Shown in pieces: positions 9,045 through 17,086 of a DNA stretch of 64,000 nt; position 1 is the first letter of the stretch; each line of letters starts with the position of its first letter. The stretch is taken from the NCBI RefSeq assembly GCF_027944115.1, contig NZ_JAPJZI010000001.1:310001-374000 (forward strand). The letters run 5' to 3'. The notes below the pieces were generated by a model that ran no database searches, was not told the DNA's origin, and worked only from the letters and a program-made list of their open reading frames with translations. A program made the translations under genes and the position numbers. Origin of the DNA: Hoeflea prorocentri (GTDB lineage Bacteria; Pseudomonadota; Alphaproteobacteria; Rhizobiales; Rhizobiaceae).

Positions 9045-9535
9045 ATGGCTTCCTCGACCAGCCGCGGCATGAAGATCAGCAACAGTCCGCGAATGATGAG
9101 CACGAGCGCCGTTATGGCTGTCATCAGCGCGATGAACCAGCCGACATAAAAGAGCGGTGCGCCCAGATATTCCATGGTGTCTCCATAGGAGCGGCTGCGT
9201 TCGGCAAGGTCAAAGACGCGCCGGGCGGGCCAGATCAGAATGACGCCGCAGAATAGATCAACCGCTGCGTCCCGCCAGCGGGCCAGATTCAAGCGATAAA
9301 ACAGAACATCGAGCAAATCGACGCTGATATGTGCGCTCCTGGCCGATACGACAGGAAGCACTGAAAACACCATGATTGCCATCAAAAGTCGCGTCAGGTC
9401 GGATGCGATTTCGATCGGCGCGTTGAGCACCGAGCGCAGCACAACATCGGTGAAGGTCAGCACCATCAGCACAAACAGCGCCAGGGAGGCCAATAGGCCG
9501 GGAATCCGTGCTGACAGGGAGAACAATCGCATCAT
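9041..9535 (-). CDS. dctQ: TRAP transporter small permease DctQ
   Basis: A 164-residue membrane protein with four predicted membrane segments (about residues 12-32, 45-65, 88-106 and 128-150), typical of DctQ. RSAHISVDLLD in the second loop and the basic-aromatic pattern around WRDAAVDLF are usual for the family. It pairs with DctM in the inner membrane. The ATGA overlap with dctM indicates translational coupling, while a 57-bp gap with a strong hairpin separates it from dctP. Confidence 0.9.
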   Translation of the reverse strand: MMRLFSLSARIPGLLASLALFVLMVLTFTDVVLRSVLNAPIEIASDLTRLLMAIMVFSVLPVVSARSAHISVDLLDVLFYRLNLARWRDAAVDLFCGVILIWPARRVFDLAERSRSYGDTMEYLGAPLFYVGWFIALMTAITALVLIIRGLLLIFMPRLVEEAI

Positions 9536-9554
9536 GTCGGAAAATCGTTAAAGT

Positions 9555-9579
9555 CGCCGCCCCGTATTAAGGGGCGGCG
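9555..9579 (-). terminator. Intercistronic hairpin between dctP and dctQ
   Basis: A perfect 9-bp inverted repeat (CGCCGCCCC at 9555-9563, GGGGCGGCG at 9571-9579) with a 7-base loop lies directly after the dctP stop on the minus strand. No clean U-run follows in the direction of transcription (ACTTTAACGATTTT), so it probably acts as an attenuator or mRNA 3'-end stabiliser rather than a full terminator, leaving more binding protein than permease. Confidence 0.6.
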
Positions 9580-9592
9580 GGTTTTCACAAGG

Positions 9593-10609
9593 TCAGTTTG
9601 CGGCCATTTCGGACTTGACCATCTCATATGCGGCCTGGGAGTCAATGCCCGCTTCCTGAAGTTCCGCCAGAACCTTGGCGGTGACATCTTTGGCAATGGC
9701 ATCAAACTTTTCCTGATCGGCGTCAGAGGCCTCGATGATCTTGGCTCCCTCAGCTTCCCGCGTTGCTTCATAAGCAATCTGGTCGGATTTGTCCCAGGCT
9801 GCACCGGCCATGCGGCTTGCCGGTTCGCCGAAGACGTTTTCATCCAGGGTGGCCTGAACGTCGGCGGGCAGGCTGTCGAACGTTTCCTGGCTCATGATGA
9901 TGGCGAAGGAACCGCGGTAGAGCCCGCCGGGCATGTCGTAAAGGTTCTTCGCGACCTCATTCAGCTTGAAGCCGACACGTTCGCCGACATTCATCGCAAC
10001 GGCGTCCGCTGCGCCCGATTCGAGTGTCTCGTAGACCTTCGGGGCAGGCACGTTGATGCCGACGAGACCAAGTGCCGATCCCACATCGCCTGCGACGCCG
10101 CCGCCGATACGGGTCTTCAGACCGTCCAGATCCTCAAGCGAGGCCACATTGCTGCTGGTGTGAATCTGGCCGGGTCCATGGGTGTTCAGCGACACAACCT
10201 TTACGCCGCGATGTTCATTGAGTTTATCGAGATGCTCTTCATGGACGCGCCAATAGGCAACCGATGCTGCCTCCGCGCTGCCTTCATAGCCGGGCAGTTC
10301 GATCAGCTTGGTGGCCACGAACCGTCCGGGCTGATAGCCGTGAAAAATGATCGCCATGTCGGCTGCACCGTCGAGGACCAGGTCCATCTGTGCCGGCGGC
10401 GGAGCGAGGCCGAAAACCAGTTCACCGCTCACCTTGCCGTCGGTGGCTTCTTCCATCATGTCGACGAGACCGGCAAAAATCTCGGTGTTAATCCCGTGTG
10501 TCGGCGGCAGCCATGTTGATATCTTCAGCGTGGTGTCTGCAGCCCAGGCGACCATGCTCGTGCTGGCAAAAATCGCCGTTGCGGCGACGAGTCGTGCAAA
10601 ATGTCTCAT
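9593..10609 (-). CDS. dctP: TRAP transporter solute-binding protein DctP
   Basis: A 338-residue periplasmic binding protein. The signal peptide MRHFARLVAATAIFASTSMVAWA is followed by DTTLKISTWLPPTHGINTE, a usual DctP start. The interior stretch GLKTRIGGGVAGDVGSALG matches the binding-site strand with the conserved Arg that pairs with the substrate carboxylate. The start at 10609 is preferred over the open frame to 10675 because GGGAG precedes it and the signal peptide then begins properly. It captures an organic acid and delivers it to DctQM. A putative MarR operator lies about 90 bases upstream. Confidence 0.93.
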   Translation of the reverse strand: MRHFARLVAATAIFASTSMVAWAADTTLKISTWLPPTHGINTEIFAGLVDMMEEATDGKVSGELVFGLAPPPAQMDLVLDGAADMAIIFHGYQPGRFVATKLIELPGYEGSAEAASVAYWRVHEEHLDKLNEHRGVKVVSLNTHGPGQIHTSSNVASLEDLDGLKTRIGGGVAGDVGSALGLVGINVPAPKVYETLESGAADAVAMNVGERVGFKLNEVAKNLYDMPGGLYRGSFAIIMSQETFDSLPADVQATLDENVFGEPASRMAGAAWDKSDQIAYEATREAEGAKIIEASDADQEKFDAIAKDVTAKVLAELQEAGIDSQAAYEMVKSEMAAN

Positions 10610-10909
10610 TTCCAACTCCCTATTGTGTGCCACTGCGGCCTTGCTGCAGTCGGCGTCCTCCATGTCTAGGTTCACACCGGTATCGGGTCTTTGTCAAGAT
10701 ATATGAATTTGCATGGAATTATCATTCAAGTCCCCAAAGGCCTTCAATGTTTGTTCTGACGTTGACTTATCTGCTTTAAAGAAGCTCATTCTTTCTTCCT
10801 GATCGGCACATGCCGACATATGCCAATCATTGACCAACCGGTCGGTTTATGTAACAAAAAAAGCCAGGCTTATCAAGCTCGCGGATTTCAGGGGACGATC
10901 GTTTTGCGC
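10610..10909. other. Intergenic region between dctP and marR2
   Basis: About 300 bases without a credible gene. It holds the dctP leader with a putative operator at 10700-10717, and an AT-rich stretch near 10740-10870 that may contain the end of the marR2 transcript. No terminator-like hairpin with a T-run was found. Confidence 0.5.
10700..10717. promoter_or_regulatory. Putative MarR operator, site 2 (dctP promoter)
   Basis: TATATGAATTTGCATGGA at 10700-10717 matches the palindromic site at 11467-11484 in 14 of 18 positions, with the left half identical (TATATGA) and the right half degenerate. It sits about 90 bp upstream of the dctP start, a sensible place to control the importer. Confidence 0.5.
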
Positions 10910-11392
10910 TCAGTCGCCGGGCGACACGTGTTCCAGGCTCCTCAGGAGGGCCTGAAGCGCGGGTTTGATGCGGGCTGCATCAGTATCCTCCAGGAGCCCG
11001 AGTAACCGGCTTTCATGGTCTCGCGCCTCCTGGACGAGTGTTTCGGCCAAGGCGCGACCGGCATCTGTCAGATGGACCCTGACCTTGCGCCGGTCGCCGT
11101 CATCGACGCGCCGCTCCACCAGACCCTTTTTGTCCATCTGGTCGACAATGCGGGTCAGGCGTGATTGTTCTGCAAGTGCGTACTCGGCAAGCCTCGTGAT
11201 CATCAGCCCGTCCTGATCGGACAGGCAGGCCAGTACCCGCCATTCCGGCACGCGCAGTCCGTTTGCGCGTACACGGGCATGGAATTGAGCGCTTGCCGCC
11301 TCGCTTGAAGCGGCCAGGAGATAAAGCAGATAGGAGGGAACGAATGCGCCCTTTTGCTTGCCGCCCTTTGTCATGAATTCTTCCGATGCCAT
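10910..11392 (-). CDS. MarR family transcriptional regulator (second)
   Basis: A 160-residue MarR protein, similar in length but only distantly similar in sequence to the one at 6644-7126. The winged helix is LMITRLAEYALAEQSRLTRIVDQMDKKGLV followed by RRVDDGDRRKVRVHLT, including the conserved D-x-R-x(3)-V wing. It is divergent from the oxygenase operon at 11510, and the 117-bp gap contains a perfect inverted repeat. The simplest model is that it represses the catabolic operon and perhaps itself and dctPQM. Which of the two MarR proteins binds which site cannot be told from sequence. Confidence 0.9.
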   Translation of the reverse strand: MASEEFMTKGGKQKGAFVPSYLLYLLAASSEAASAQFHARVRANGLRVPEWRVLACLSDQDGLMITRLAEYALAEQSRLTRIVDQMDKKGLVERRVDDGDRRKVRVHLTDAGRALAETLVQEARDHESRLLGLLEDTDAARIKPALQALLRSLEHVSPGD

Positions 11393-11466
11393 CGCGTTGA
11401 ATCTGCGTGTTTACTGGATGCCACAATGACAAGCTGAAAAAAAGTCCGAAGAAACGATTGCGGGTT

Positions 11467-11484
11467 TATATGATTTTTCATATA
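11467..11484. promoter_or_regulatory. Palindromic MarR operator, site 3 (oxygenase operon)
   Basis: TATATGA-TTTT-TCATATA is a perfect inverted repeat with 7-bp arms and a 4-base spacer, ending 25 bases upstream of the ATG at 11510. AT-rich palindromes of this size are typical MarR sites. A GGAGG ribosome-binding site (about 11495) follows it, so the operator should overlap or abut the promoter. Confidence 0.65.
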
Positions 11485-11509
11485 TTGTTGCCAGGAGGAC
11501 CAAACACCC

Positions 11510-12451
11510 ATGCTCAATCTGGTCGTCGACAGTATCCATGACGAAACGGATCGCATCCGTGTCTTTACGCTTTGCGAGGCATCCGGGGCCGAGTTGCCCG
11601 GCTATTTACCGGGCGCGCATCTGGATTTCGATCTCGGTGAACTTGGAACACGGTCCTATTCGCTGATCGATTGGAAATCTTCATTATCGACCAGGAATTA
11701 CACGATTGCCGTTCAGCGTGAGGACGATGGAACCGGCGGCTCCAAAGCCATGCACCGGCTCGAGGCGGGGCGGGCCATAAAGGTTCTGCCACCCGAAAAC
11801 GATTTTGAACTGCGTGATGGCGCTGCGCCGGTCCTGCTTCTTGCCGGCGGCATCGGTGTGACGCCGCTCATTTCCATGGCGAGTGCTCTGGACGCGCAGG
11901 CAAGGGACTTTGCCTTTCACTATAGTGCCAGAAGTGCCGGGGTCATGGGTTTCCGGGAACGGCTTGGTCAAGCCTTTCCCGACCATATGGTCTTTCATTT
12001 TGACGATCAGGCACCGCTTGATCTTGCAAAATTGATGTCGGCACAGCCGCCGGACACGCAGCTCTATATTTGCGGGCCCAAGGGAATGATCGATGCAGCG
12101 CGTGAGGCCGCGATCACGGCCGGACTGGCTGAAGCCAACATTCATATCGAGCTGTTTTCCGCGCCCGAAGCTCAATCCGGCGATGCATCGTTCGAGGTGG
12201 AAATCCATGACACTGGCGAAGTGTTCGTAATTCCTGCCGGAAAGACCATTATCGAGGTGCTTGAGGAAGCGGGCAAGGATCTGATGTACGATTGCCAGCG
12301 CGGCGATTGCGGTATCTGTCAGACCGATGTGATCAGCGGAACACCCGACCATCGCGATGTTGTGTTGTCGGAAGCCGACAGGGCGGCAGGTAAAGTCATG
12401 CAGATCTGCGTCAGCCGCGCCAAGTCGGGGCGTCTGGTTCTGGATCTCTAA
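11510..12451 (+). CDS. Oxygenase reductase, phthalate dioxygenase reductase type (FMN, NAD, plant-type 2Fe-2S)
   Basis: This 313-residue electron-transfer protein feeds NAD(P)H electrons to the Rieske oxygenase encoded next. The flavin-binding RSYSL motif is at residues 48-52 and the nucleotide-binding GGIGVTP at 113-119. CGPKGM is near 189. The C-terminal plant-type ferredoxin domain carries C262, C267, C270 and C300 in the C-x4-C-x2-C...C pattern. This domain order (FMN, NAD, then ferredoxin at the C-terminus) is the class IA phthalate dioxygenase reductase arrangement, also seen in VanB. It is the first gene of the operon, directly downstream of the palindromic operator, with a GGAGG ribosome-binding site. 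Confidence 0.92.
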   Translation: MLNLVVDSIHDETDRIRVFTLCEASGAELPGYLPGAHLDFDLGELGTRSYSLIDWKSSLSTRNYTIAVQREDDGTGGSKAMHRLEAGRAIKVLPPENDFELRDGAAPVLLLAGGIGVTPLISMASALDAQARDFAFHYSARSAGVMGFRERLGQAFPDHMVFHFDDQAPLDLAKLMSAQPPDTQLYICGPKGMIDAAREAAITAGLAEANIHIELFSAPEAQSGDASFEVEIHDTGEVFVIPAGKTIIEVLEEAGKDLMYDCQRGDCGICQTDVISGTPDHRDVVLSEADRAAGKVMQICVSRAKSGRLVLDL

Positions 12452-12463
12452 GGGAGAGGATCA

Positions 12464-13825
12464 ATGTACAAACAGCAGCCAAGGCAAATGGCCGCCGAAG
12501 ATATCGAAGACCTGGTCCAGGGTTATCAGGTGCACCGCGATGTCTATATCAGCCGTGATGTGTATGAGCTGGAAATGCGGCACCTATTCACCAATAGCTG
12601 GGTGTTTGTGGGTCACGAGAGCCAGACCCCGAACAAGGGCGACTACTACGCAACCCAGATCGGCGATCAACCGGTCATACAGGTACGGCACTCGGATGGT
12701 GAGGTGAAGGTTCTGCACAACCGCTGCCCGCACAAGGGTGTGAAGATTGCCATTGATCGCGAGGGCAATACCGGAAAGTTTTTCCGCTGCCCCTATCATG
12801 CCTGGTCATTCAAGACCGATGGCTGCCTTTTGGCGATCCCGCTGAAAAAGGGATACGAAAATACAGGTCTCGACGAGACCGAAAACGTAAAGGGCATCAA
12901 ACCGGTCGGCGATGTACGCAATTATCGCGGCTTCATATTTGCGAGGCTGGCCGATGAGGGCATCAGCTTCGAGGATTTCTTTCAGGGCAGCCTGTCATCG
13001 ATCGACAATATGGTCGACCGTTCGCCGGAAGGCCGGCTCGAGATTGCCGGTCCGCCCTTGCGCTATATGCATCAGTGCAACTGGAAAATGCTCGTTGAGA
13101 ACCAGACCGACACCTGCCATCCGATGGTGGCGCACGAAAGCTCGGCCGGCACTGCGGTTAAAATCTGGGAGAGCCTCGGCAATCCGGAGCCCCGCCCGCC
13201 GGCCATGGAGATCATCGCCCCATTCATGTCGCCCTACGAGTTCTTCGAGGACATGGGCATCCGTACCTGGCCGAACGGGCATGGCCACACCGGCGTTCAT
13301 CACTCGATCCACTCCGACTATTCCGCCGTGCCCGGCTATTTTGAGGCCATGTGCGAGGCCTATGGCGAAGACCGCGCCAAGGCCATCATGGATGAGAACC
13401 GGCACAACACGGTCTATTTCCCATCGATCATGATCAAGGGACCCATCCAGCAATTGCGAAATTTCATTCCGCTCGGCCCCGACAAGACGCTTGTGGAGAG
13501 CTACATCTACCGGCTTGTCGGCGCACCGGACCATTTGCTGGCGCGCACCGCCATGTACAACCGTATGATCAATGCACCGACATCGATTGTCGGGCATGAC
13601 GATCTGGAAATGTATGAACGCGCGCAGGAGGGCTTGCACTCCGAAGGGCTGGAATGGGTCAATGTCCAGCGCCTTTATCCGGGCGCGGAGGAGGACTTTT
13701 CCGAAGAGGCCGTCGAAAACGGCACCACCGAGCGGCAGATGCGCAACCAGTTCCATGCCTGGGCGAAGTTCATGACAGCGACCATGCCGCGCCGGACCGA
13801 ACTGCAAGGGGAGGCCGGTCAGTGA
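12464..13825 (+). CDS. Rieske ring-hydroxylating oxygenase, alpha subunit
   Basis: A 453-residue catalytic subunit. The Rieske 2Fe-2S ligands are C88-P-H90 and C109-P-Y-H112, and the mononuclear iron site lies in ENQTDTCHPMVAH at about residues 212-224, with two His and the bridging Asp that passes electrons between subunits. Length and the presence of a separate beta subunit fit a hexameric aromatic dioxygenase more than a single-component demethylase. The substrate cannot be read from sequence; neighbours suggest a carboxylated or CoA-activated ring compound. The gene begins 12 bases after the reductase, behind an AGGGAGAGG-type ribosome-binding site, and overlaps the beta gene by four bases. 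Confidence 0.92.
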   Translation: MYKQQPRQMAAEDIEDLVQGYQVHRDVYISRDVYELEMRHLFTNSWVFVGHESQTPNKGDYYATQIGDQPVIQVRHSDGEVKVLHNRCPHKGVKIAIDREGNTGKFFRCPYHAWSFKTDGCLLAIPLKKGYENTGLDETENVKGIKPVGDVRNYRGFIFARLADEGISFEDFFQGSLSSIDNMVDRSPEGRLEIAGPPLRYMHQCNWKMLVENQTDTCHPMVAHESSAGTAVKIWESLGNPEPRPPAMEIIAPFMSPYEFFEDMGIRTWPNGHGHTGVHHSIHSDYSAVPGYFEAMCEAYGEDRAKAIMDENRHNTVYFPSIMIKGPIQQLRNFIPLGPDKTLVESYIYRLVGAPDHLLARTAMYNRMINAPTSIVGHDDLEMYERAQEGLHSEGLEWVNVQRLYPGAEEDFSEEAVENGTTERQMRNQFHAWAKFMTATMPRRTELQGEAGQ

Positions 13826-14304
13826 CGGATATCAGCAAAGATGAGTTGATCGACTTCATTTATGCCGAAGCGCGTATGCTCGATGAGGGCCGCTACGATG
13901 AGTGGATTGATCTGTGGCTGGCGGATGGCCACTACTGGATGCCGCTCGACTACAAGCAGACCGATCCGCATCTCGTCACCTCGTTCCTTTATGAAGATCT
14001 CTTCATGCTCAAGCTCAGGGTCGAGCGCTTGAACGGCGCGCGGACATTCAGCCAGAAGCCGAAGAGCCGGTGCCACCATGTCATTCAGCGGCCTTTTATT
14101 GACAGAACAGACCATGAGAACGGCGAATATGTCACGAACACATCGATGCATTACATTGAAACGCGCCTCGATGATCAGTTCCTGCTGGCGCTTACAGCGA
14201 CCCATGAACTCAAACAGGTGGATGGCAAATTGCGCATCGCCAACAAACGGGTCGACCTGTTGAACTGCGATGCGGCTTTCGGCAACATACAATTGCTGCC
14301 ATGA
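13822..14304 (+). CDS. Ring-hydroxylating dioxygenase, beta subunit
   Basis: A 160-residue protein with the NTF2-like cone fold of dioxygenase small subunits. The N-terminus DELIDFIYAEARMLDEGRYDEWIDLWLADGHYWMP is the family signature, and the C-terminal strands (KLRIANKRVDLLNCD) complete the sheet. It has a structural role in the alpha3beta3 oxygenase. The GTG start at 13822 is chosen because it overlaps the alpha stop (GTGA) and because the family N-terminus begins a few residues later; the frame is open upstream to 13654 only within the alpha gene. Confidence 0.9.
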   Translation: MTDISKDELIDFIYAEARMLDEGRYDEWIDLWLADGHYWMPLDYKQTDPHLVTSFLYEDLFMLKLRVERLNGARTFSQKPKSRCHHVIQRPFIDRTDHENGEYVTNTSMHYIETRLDDQFLLALTATHELKQVDGKLRIANKRVDLLNCDAAFGNIQLLP

Positions 14305-15914
14305 TTTCTGATCGCTGTAACAGCGTTTATAACGCATTTGAGGATGCCGCCGGGCGATGGCCCGGTCGCGACCTGCTGCAGACGCTGCCGGGAACGGCAA
14401 AGGTCTATGGGATCCCCTCCGGCACAATGCGTTATGGCGAGGCCAAGGCCGCCGTGGATGAGCTCTCGGCACGGTTTGAGGCCAAGGGCTATCGCAGCGG
14501 AATGCGGGTCGCCGTTCTTCTGGAAAACCGTCCGGTCTTCTTCATTGTCTGGCTGGCGCTCAACCGGCTGGGCATTTCGATCGTTCCGATCAATCCGGAT
14601 CTGCGTGCGGCGGAGCTCGAATATCTGATCGGCCACAGCGAGCCGGCGCTGATCATCGCCGTTAAACCGCGTCAGGACGAGCTGCGCAAAGCATCTGCGG
14701 CCGCGGGCATGGACCTGTCGGTCGTTGGGCCGCACGACCCATTGCCCGCGCCGCGCGGCAATTCAGTCGTTGCGCAAGAGGATGGCGGTGAGGCTGCGGT
14801 CCTCTATACGTCCGGAACGACGGGAAATCCGAAAGGTTGCGTTCTGCCGAACGCTTATTTTCTGCTGGCGGGCAATTGGTATGCGTCCGTCGGTGGCCTC
14901 GCCGCGCTTTCAACCGATGGCGAGCGGATGATCACGCCGCTGCCGGTTTTTCACATGAACGCGATGGCCTACTCATTCATGGCGATGATCGCCGTCGGCG
15001 GCTGCCTGATCGTGCTTGACCGTTTTCACCCCAGAAGCTGGTGGTCGGATGTGGCGCAATCGCGCGCCACCTGCCTGCATTATCTTGGCGTCATGCCATC
15101 GATGCTGATGGGAGCCGATCCGTCCTCCGGCGACAAGGAGCATTGCGTGCAATTCGGCTTTGGCGCCGGCGTCGATCCGAAGCTGCAGGCGGCTTTTGAA
15201 GACCGGTTCGGTTTTCCGCTGGTTGAAGCCTGGGCCATGACGGAAACAGGGGCCGGCGCGGTGATTGCCGCACACACGACCGACCGCCTTGTCGGACAGG
15301 CCTGTCTCGGCCGGCCGGGCCGGGAGGTCGCGTGCCGGATTGTCGACGAGGAGGGCAATGAGGTAACCACCGGTGCGCCCGGCGAGTTGCTGGTCCGGCG
15401 TGCCGAGGGCGATCCGCGCTATGGGTTCTTCTCGCACTACTACAAGGATCCGGAGGCCACCGAGGACGCGTGGCGGGACGGCTGGTTCCATACCGGCGAT
15501 ATTGTCCGCCGGAACGAACACGGCGACATGTTCTTTGTCGACCGGAAGAAGAACGTCATCCGCCGGTCCGGCGAGAACATCGCCGCCGTGGAGGTGGAAT
15601 CGATTCTCATGCGGCATCCGCAGATCAAGGCCGCCGGTGTAACATCCGTTCCCGACCCGATCCGTGGCGATGAGGTTTTTGCCTGTCTTGTTGTTGATGA
15701 TCCTTCACCGGATCTGGCTGTTGAAATCACCGAATGGTGCCTTGGTCAGATGGCCTATTACAAAGCGCCCGGCCACATTGCCTTTGTCGATACATTGCCG
15801 CTGACCGCGACACAAAAGGTCCAGCGCGCGCAGTTGAAAAGGCTTGCGGCGGACCTCGTCGGTCAATCCGGTACGACAGTCACCGCACATCTGAAAAAAC
15901 GGCAGGCGGCCTGA
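14301..15914 (+). CDS. Acyl/aryl-CoA synthetase (AMP-binding, ANL superfamily)
   Basis: This 537-residue ligase activates a carboxylic acid to its CoA ester with ATP. Visible motifs are the P-loop YTSGTTGNPKG at about residue 169, WAMTETGAG (A5), GWFHTGDIV (A7), DRKKNVIRRSGENI (A8) and the A10 lysine near TATQKVQR. Overall it resembles CaiC-like and aromatic acid CoA ligases. It starts with an ATGA overlap to the beta subunit, so ring oxidation and CoA activation are produced together. This could mean that the oxidised acid is handled as a CoA ester downstream, or that the ester is the oxygenase substrate. The exact acid is not recognisable. Confidence 0.9.
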   Translation: MISDRCNSVYNAFEDAAGRWPGRDLLQTLPGTAKVYGIPSGTMRYGEAKAAVDELSARFEAKGYRSGMRVAVLLENRPVFFIVWLALNRLGISIVPINPDLRAAELEYLIGHSEPALIIAVKPRQDELRKASAAAGMDLSVVGPHDPLPAPRGNSVVAQEDGGEAAVLYTSGTTGNPKGCVLPNAYFLLAGNWYASVGGLAALSTDGERMITPLPVFHMNAMAYSFMAMIAVGGCLIVLDRFHPRSWWSDVAQSRATCLHYLGVMPSMLMGADPSSGDKEHCVQFGFGAGVDPKLQAAFEDRFGFPLVEAWAMTETGAGAVIAAHTTDRLVGQACLGRPGREVACRIVDEEGNEVTTGAPGELLVRRAEGDPRYGFFSHYYKDPEATEDAWRDGWFHTGDIVRRNEHGDMFFVDRKKNVIRRSGENIAAVEVESILMRHPQIKAAGVTSVPDPIRGDEVFACLVVDDPSPDLAVEITEWCLGQMAYYKAPGHIAFVDTLPLTATQKVQRAQLKRLAADLVGQSGTTVTAHLKKRQAA

Positions 15915-17086
15915 TGGCACGCCGCAAATCCTATGACGGAGTGGTGCTGACGGCGCCTTTTACGATGCCGTATCAACGCTATTCGATCGAATCCGCGCAT
16001 TGGTGGATTGCCCGCGCCTTGCGCGGTTCGCTCGATGTGGCGGGTCTGAAACCCGGCGATATTGACGGCTTCACCGTGTCCAGTTTCACCCTCTTTCCCG
16101 ACACCGCCGTGGGCCTGACCCAGCATCTCGGCCTTAGCCCGCGATGGCTCGACCATATCCCGATGGGAGGAGCCAGCGGGATCGTGGCCTTGCGAAGGGC
16201 GGCGCGAGCGGTGCAAGCGGGAGACGCGGACATTGTTGCCTGCGTTGCCGGAGACACCAATCATGTCGACAGTTTCCGGCTGATGCTGTCGAGCTTTTCC
16301 CGCTTTGCCTCCGATGCATCCTATCCTTATGGCTATGGCGGGCCCAATGCCAACTTTGCGCTGCTGACGGATCGCTACATGAATGAGTTCGGGGCGACGC
16401 GCGACGACTTCGGCCGTTTGTGTGTTGCGCAAAGGAGCAATGCGCTGAAAAATCCCGGCGCGCTGATGAAGAAGCCGCTGACGCTGGACGATTACCTGAA
16501 AGCACGGCCCATCTCCGATCCGATTGCACTGTTTGATTGCGTCATGCCCTGTGCGGGATCGGAGGCCTTTCTGGTGATGTCCGAGGATGAAGCCATAAAA
16601 CGCAATCTTCCCTTTGCCCGGATCGGCGGCACAATTGAGCGTCACAATGCCCACGCGGATGACCCGATCCAGCTGCGTGGCGGATGGACGGTGGATATCG
16701 AAGAGTTGTGGGAGATGGCCGATTGCGGCCCGCAGGAGATTGATCTTCTTCAGACCTATGACGACTATCCGGTGATTTCATTCATGCAGATCGAAGATCT
16801 CGGATTTTGCGAGAAGGGTGCCGCAGCAGATTTCCTGCGTGAGCGCGATATGACGATTGCAGGCGATTTCCCGCACAACACGTCCGGCGGTCAGCTTTCG
16901 GCCGGGCAGGCGGGCGCCGCCGGCGGCTTCATCGGTCTCGTCGAGGCCATAAGGCAGGTGACGGGTCTGGCGCAGAGCACACAGGTGCCGGACGCCAAAT
17001 GTGCGTTCATCTCCGGTTTCGGCATGATCAATTACGACCGGGGTGTTTGTTCAAGCGCGGCAATATTGAAGGCGGGCAGCGCATGA
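15914..17086 (+). CDS. Thiolase-fold protein lacking thiolase catalytic residues (SCP-x/Ltp2-like)
   Basis: A 390-residue protein of the lipid-transfer/thiolase-like family. Where true thiolases have the nucleophilic Cys, this protein reads MGGASG (residues 84-89). The C-terminal NxxGG is present (HNTSGGQLS) but the following GHP is GQA, so the second catalytic His is missing too. The preceding stretch, LQTYDDYPVISFMQIEDLGFC, matches the conserved YD.F...Q.EDLGFC region of Ltp2-like aldolases. Thiolysis by the standard mechanism is therefore unlikely; an aldolase/retro-aldol role is possible. The start at 15914 overlaps the ligase stop (TGATG), and its own stop overlaps the DUF35-SDR gene, the usual neighbourhood of such proteins. 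Confidence 0.85.
   Translation: MARRKSYDGVVLTAPFTMPYQRYSIESAHWWIARALRGSLDVAGLKPGDIDGFTVSSFTLFPDTAVGLTQHLGLSPRWLDHIPMGGASGIVALRRAARAVQAGDADIVACVAGDTNHVDSFRLMLSSFSRFASDASYPYGYGGPNANFALLTDRYMNEFGATRDDFGRLCVAQRSNALKNPGALMKKPLTLDDYLKARPISDPIALFDCVMPCAGSEAFLVMSEDEAIKRNLPFARIGGTIERHNAHADDPIQLRGGWTVDIEELWEMADCGPQEIDLLQTYDDYPVISFMQIEDLGFCEKGAAADFLRERDMTIAGDFPHNTSGGQLSAGQAGAAGGFIGLVEAIRQVTGLAQSTQVPDAKCAFISGFGMINYDRGVCSSAAILKAGSA

Noticed and set aside
8220-9149. 309-residue open frame on the plus strand opposite dctM/dctQ
   Set aside because: It is rich in charged and polar residues complementary to hydrophobic membrane codons, a typical antisense shadow of a permease gene.
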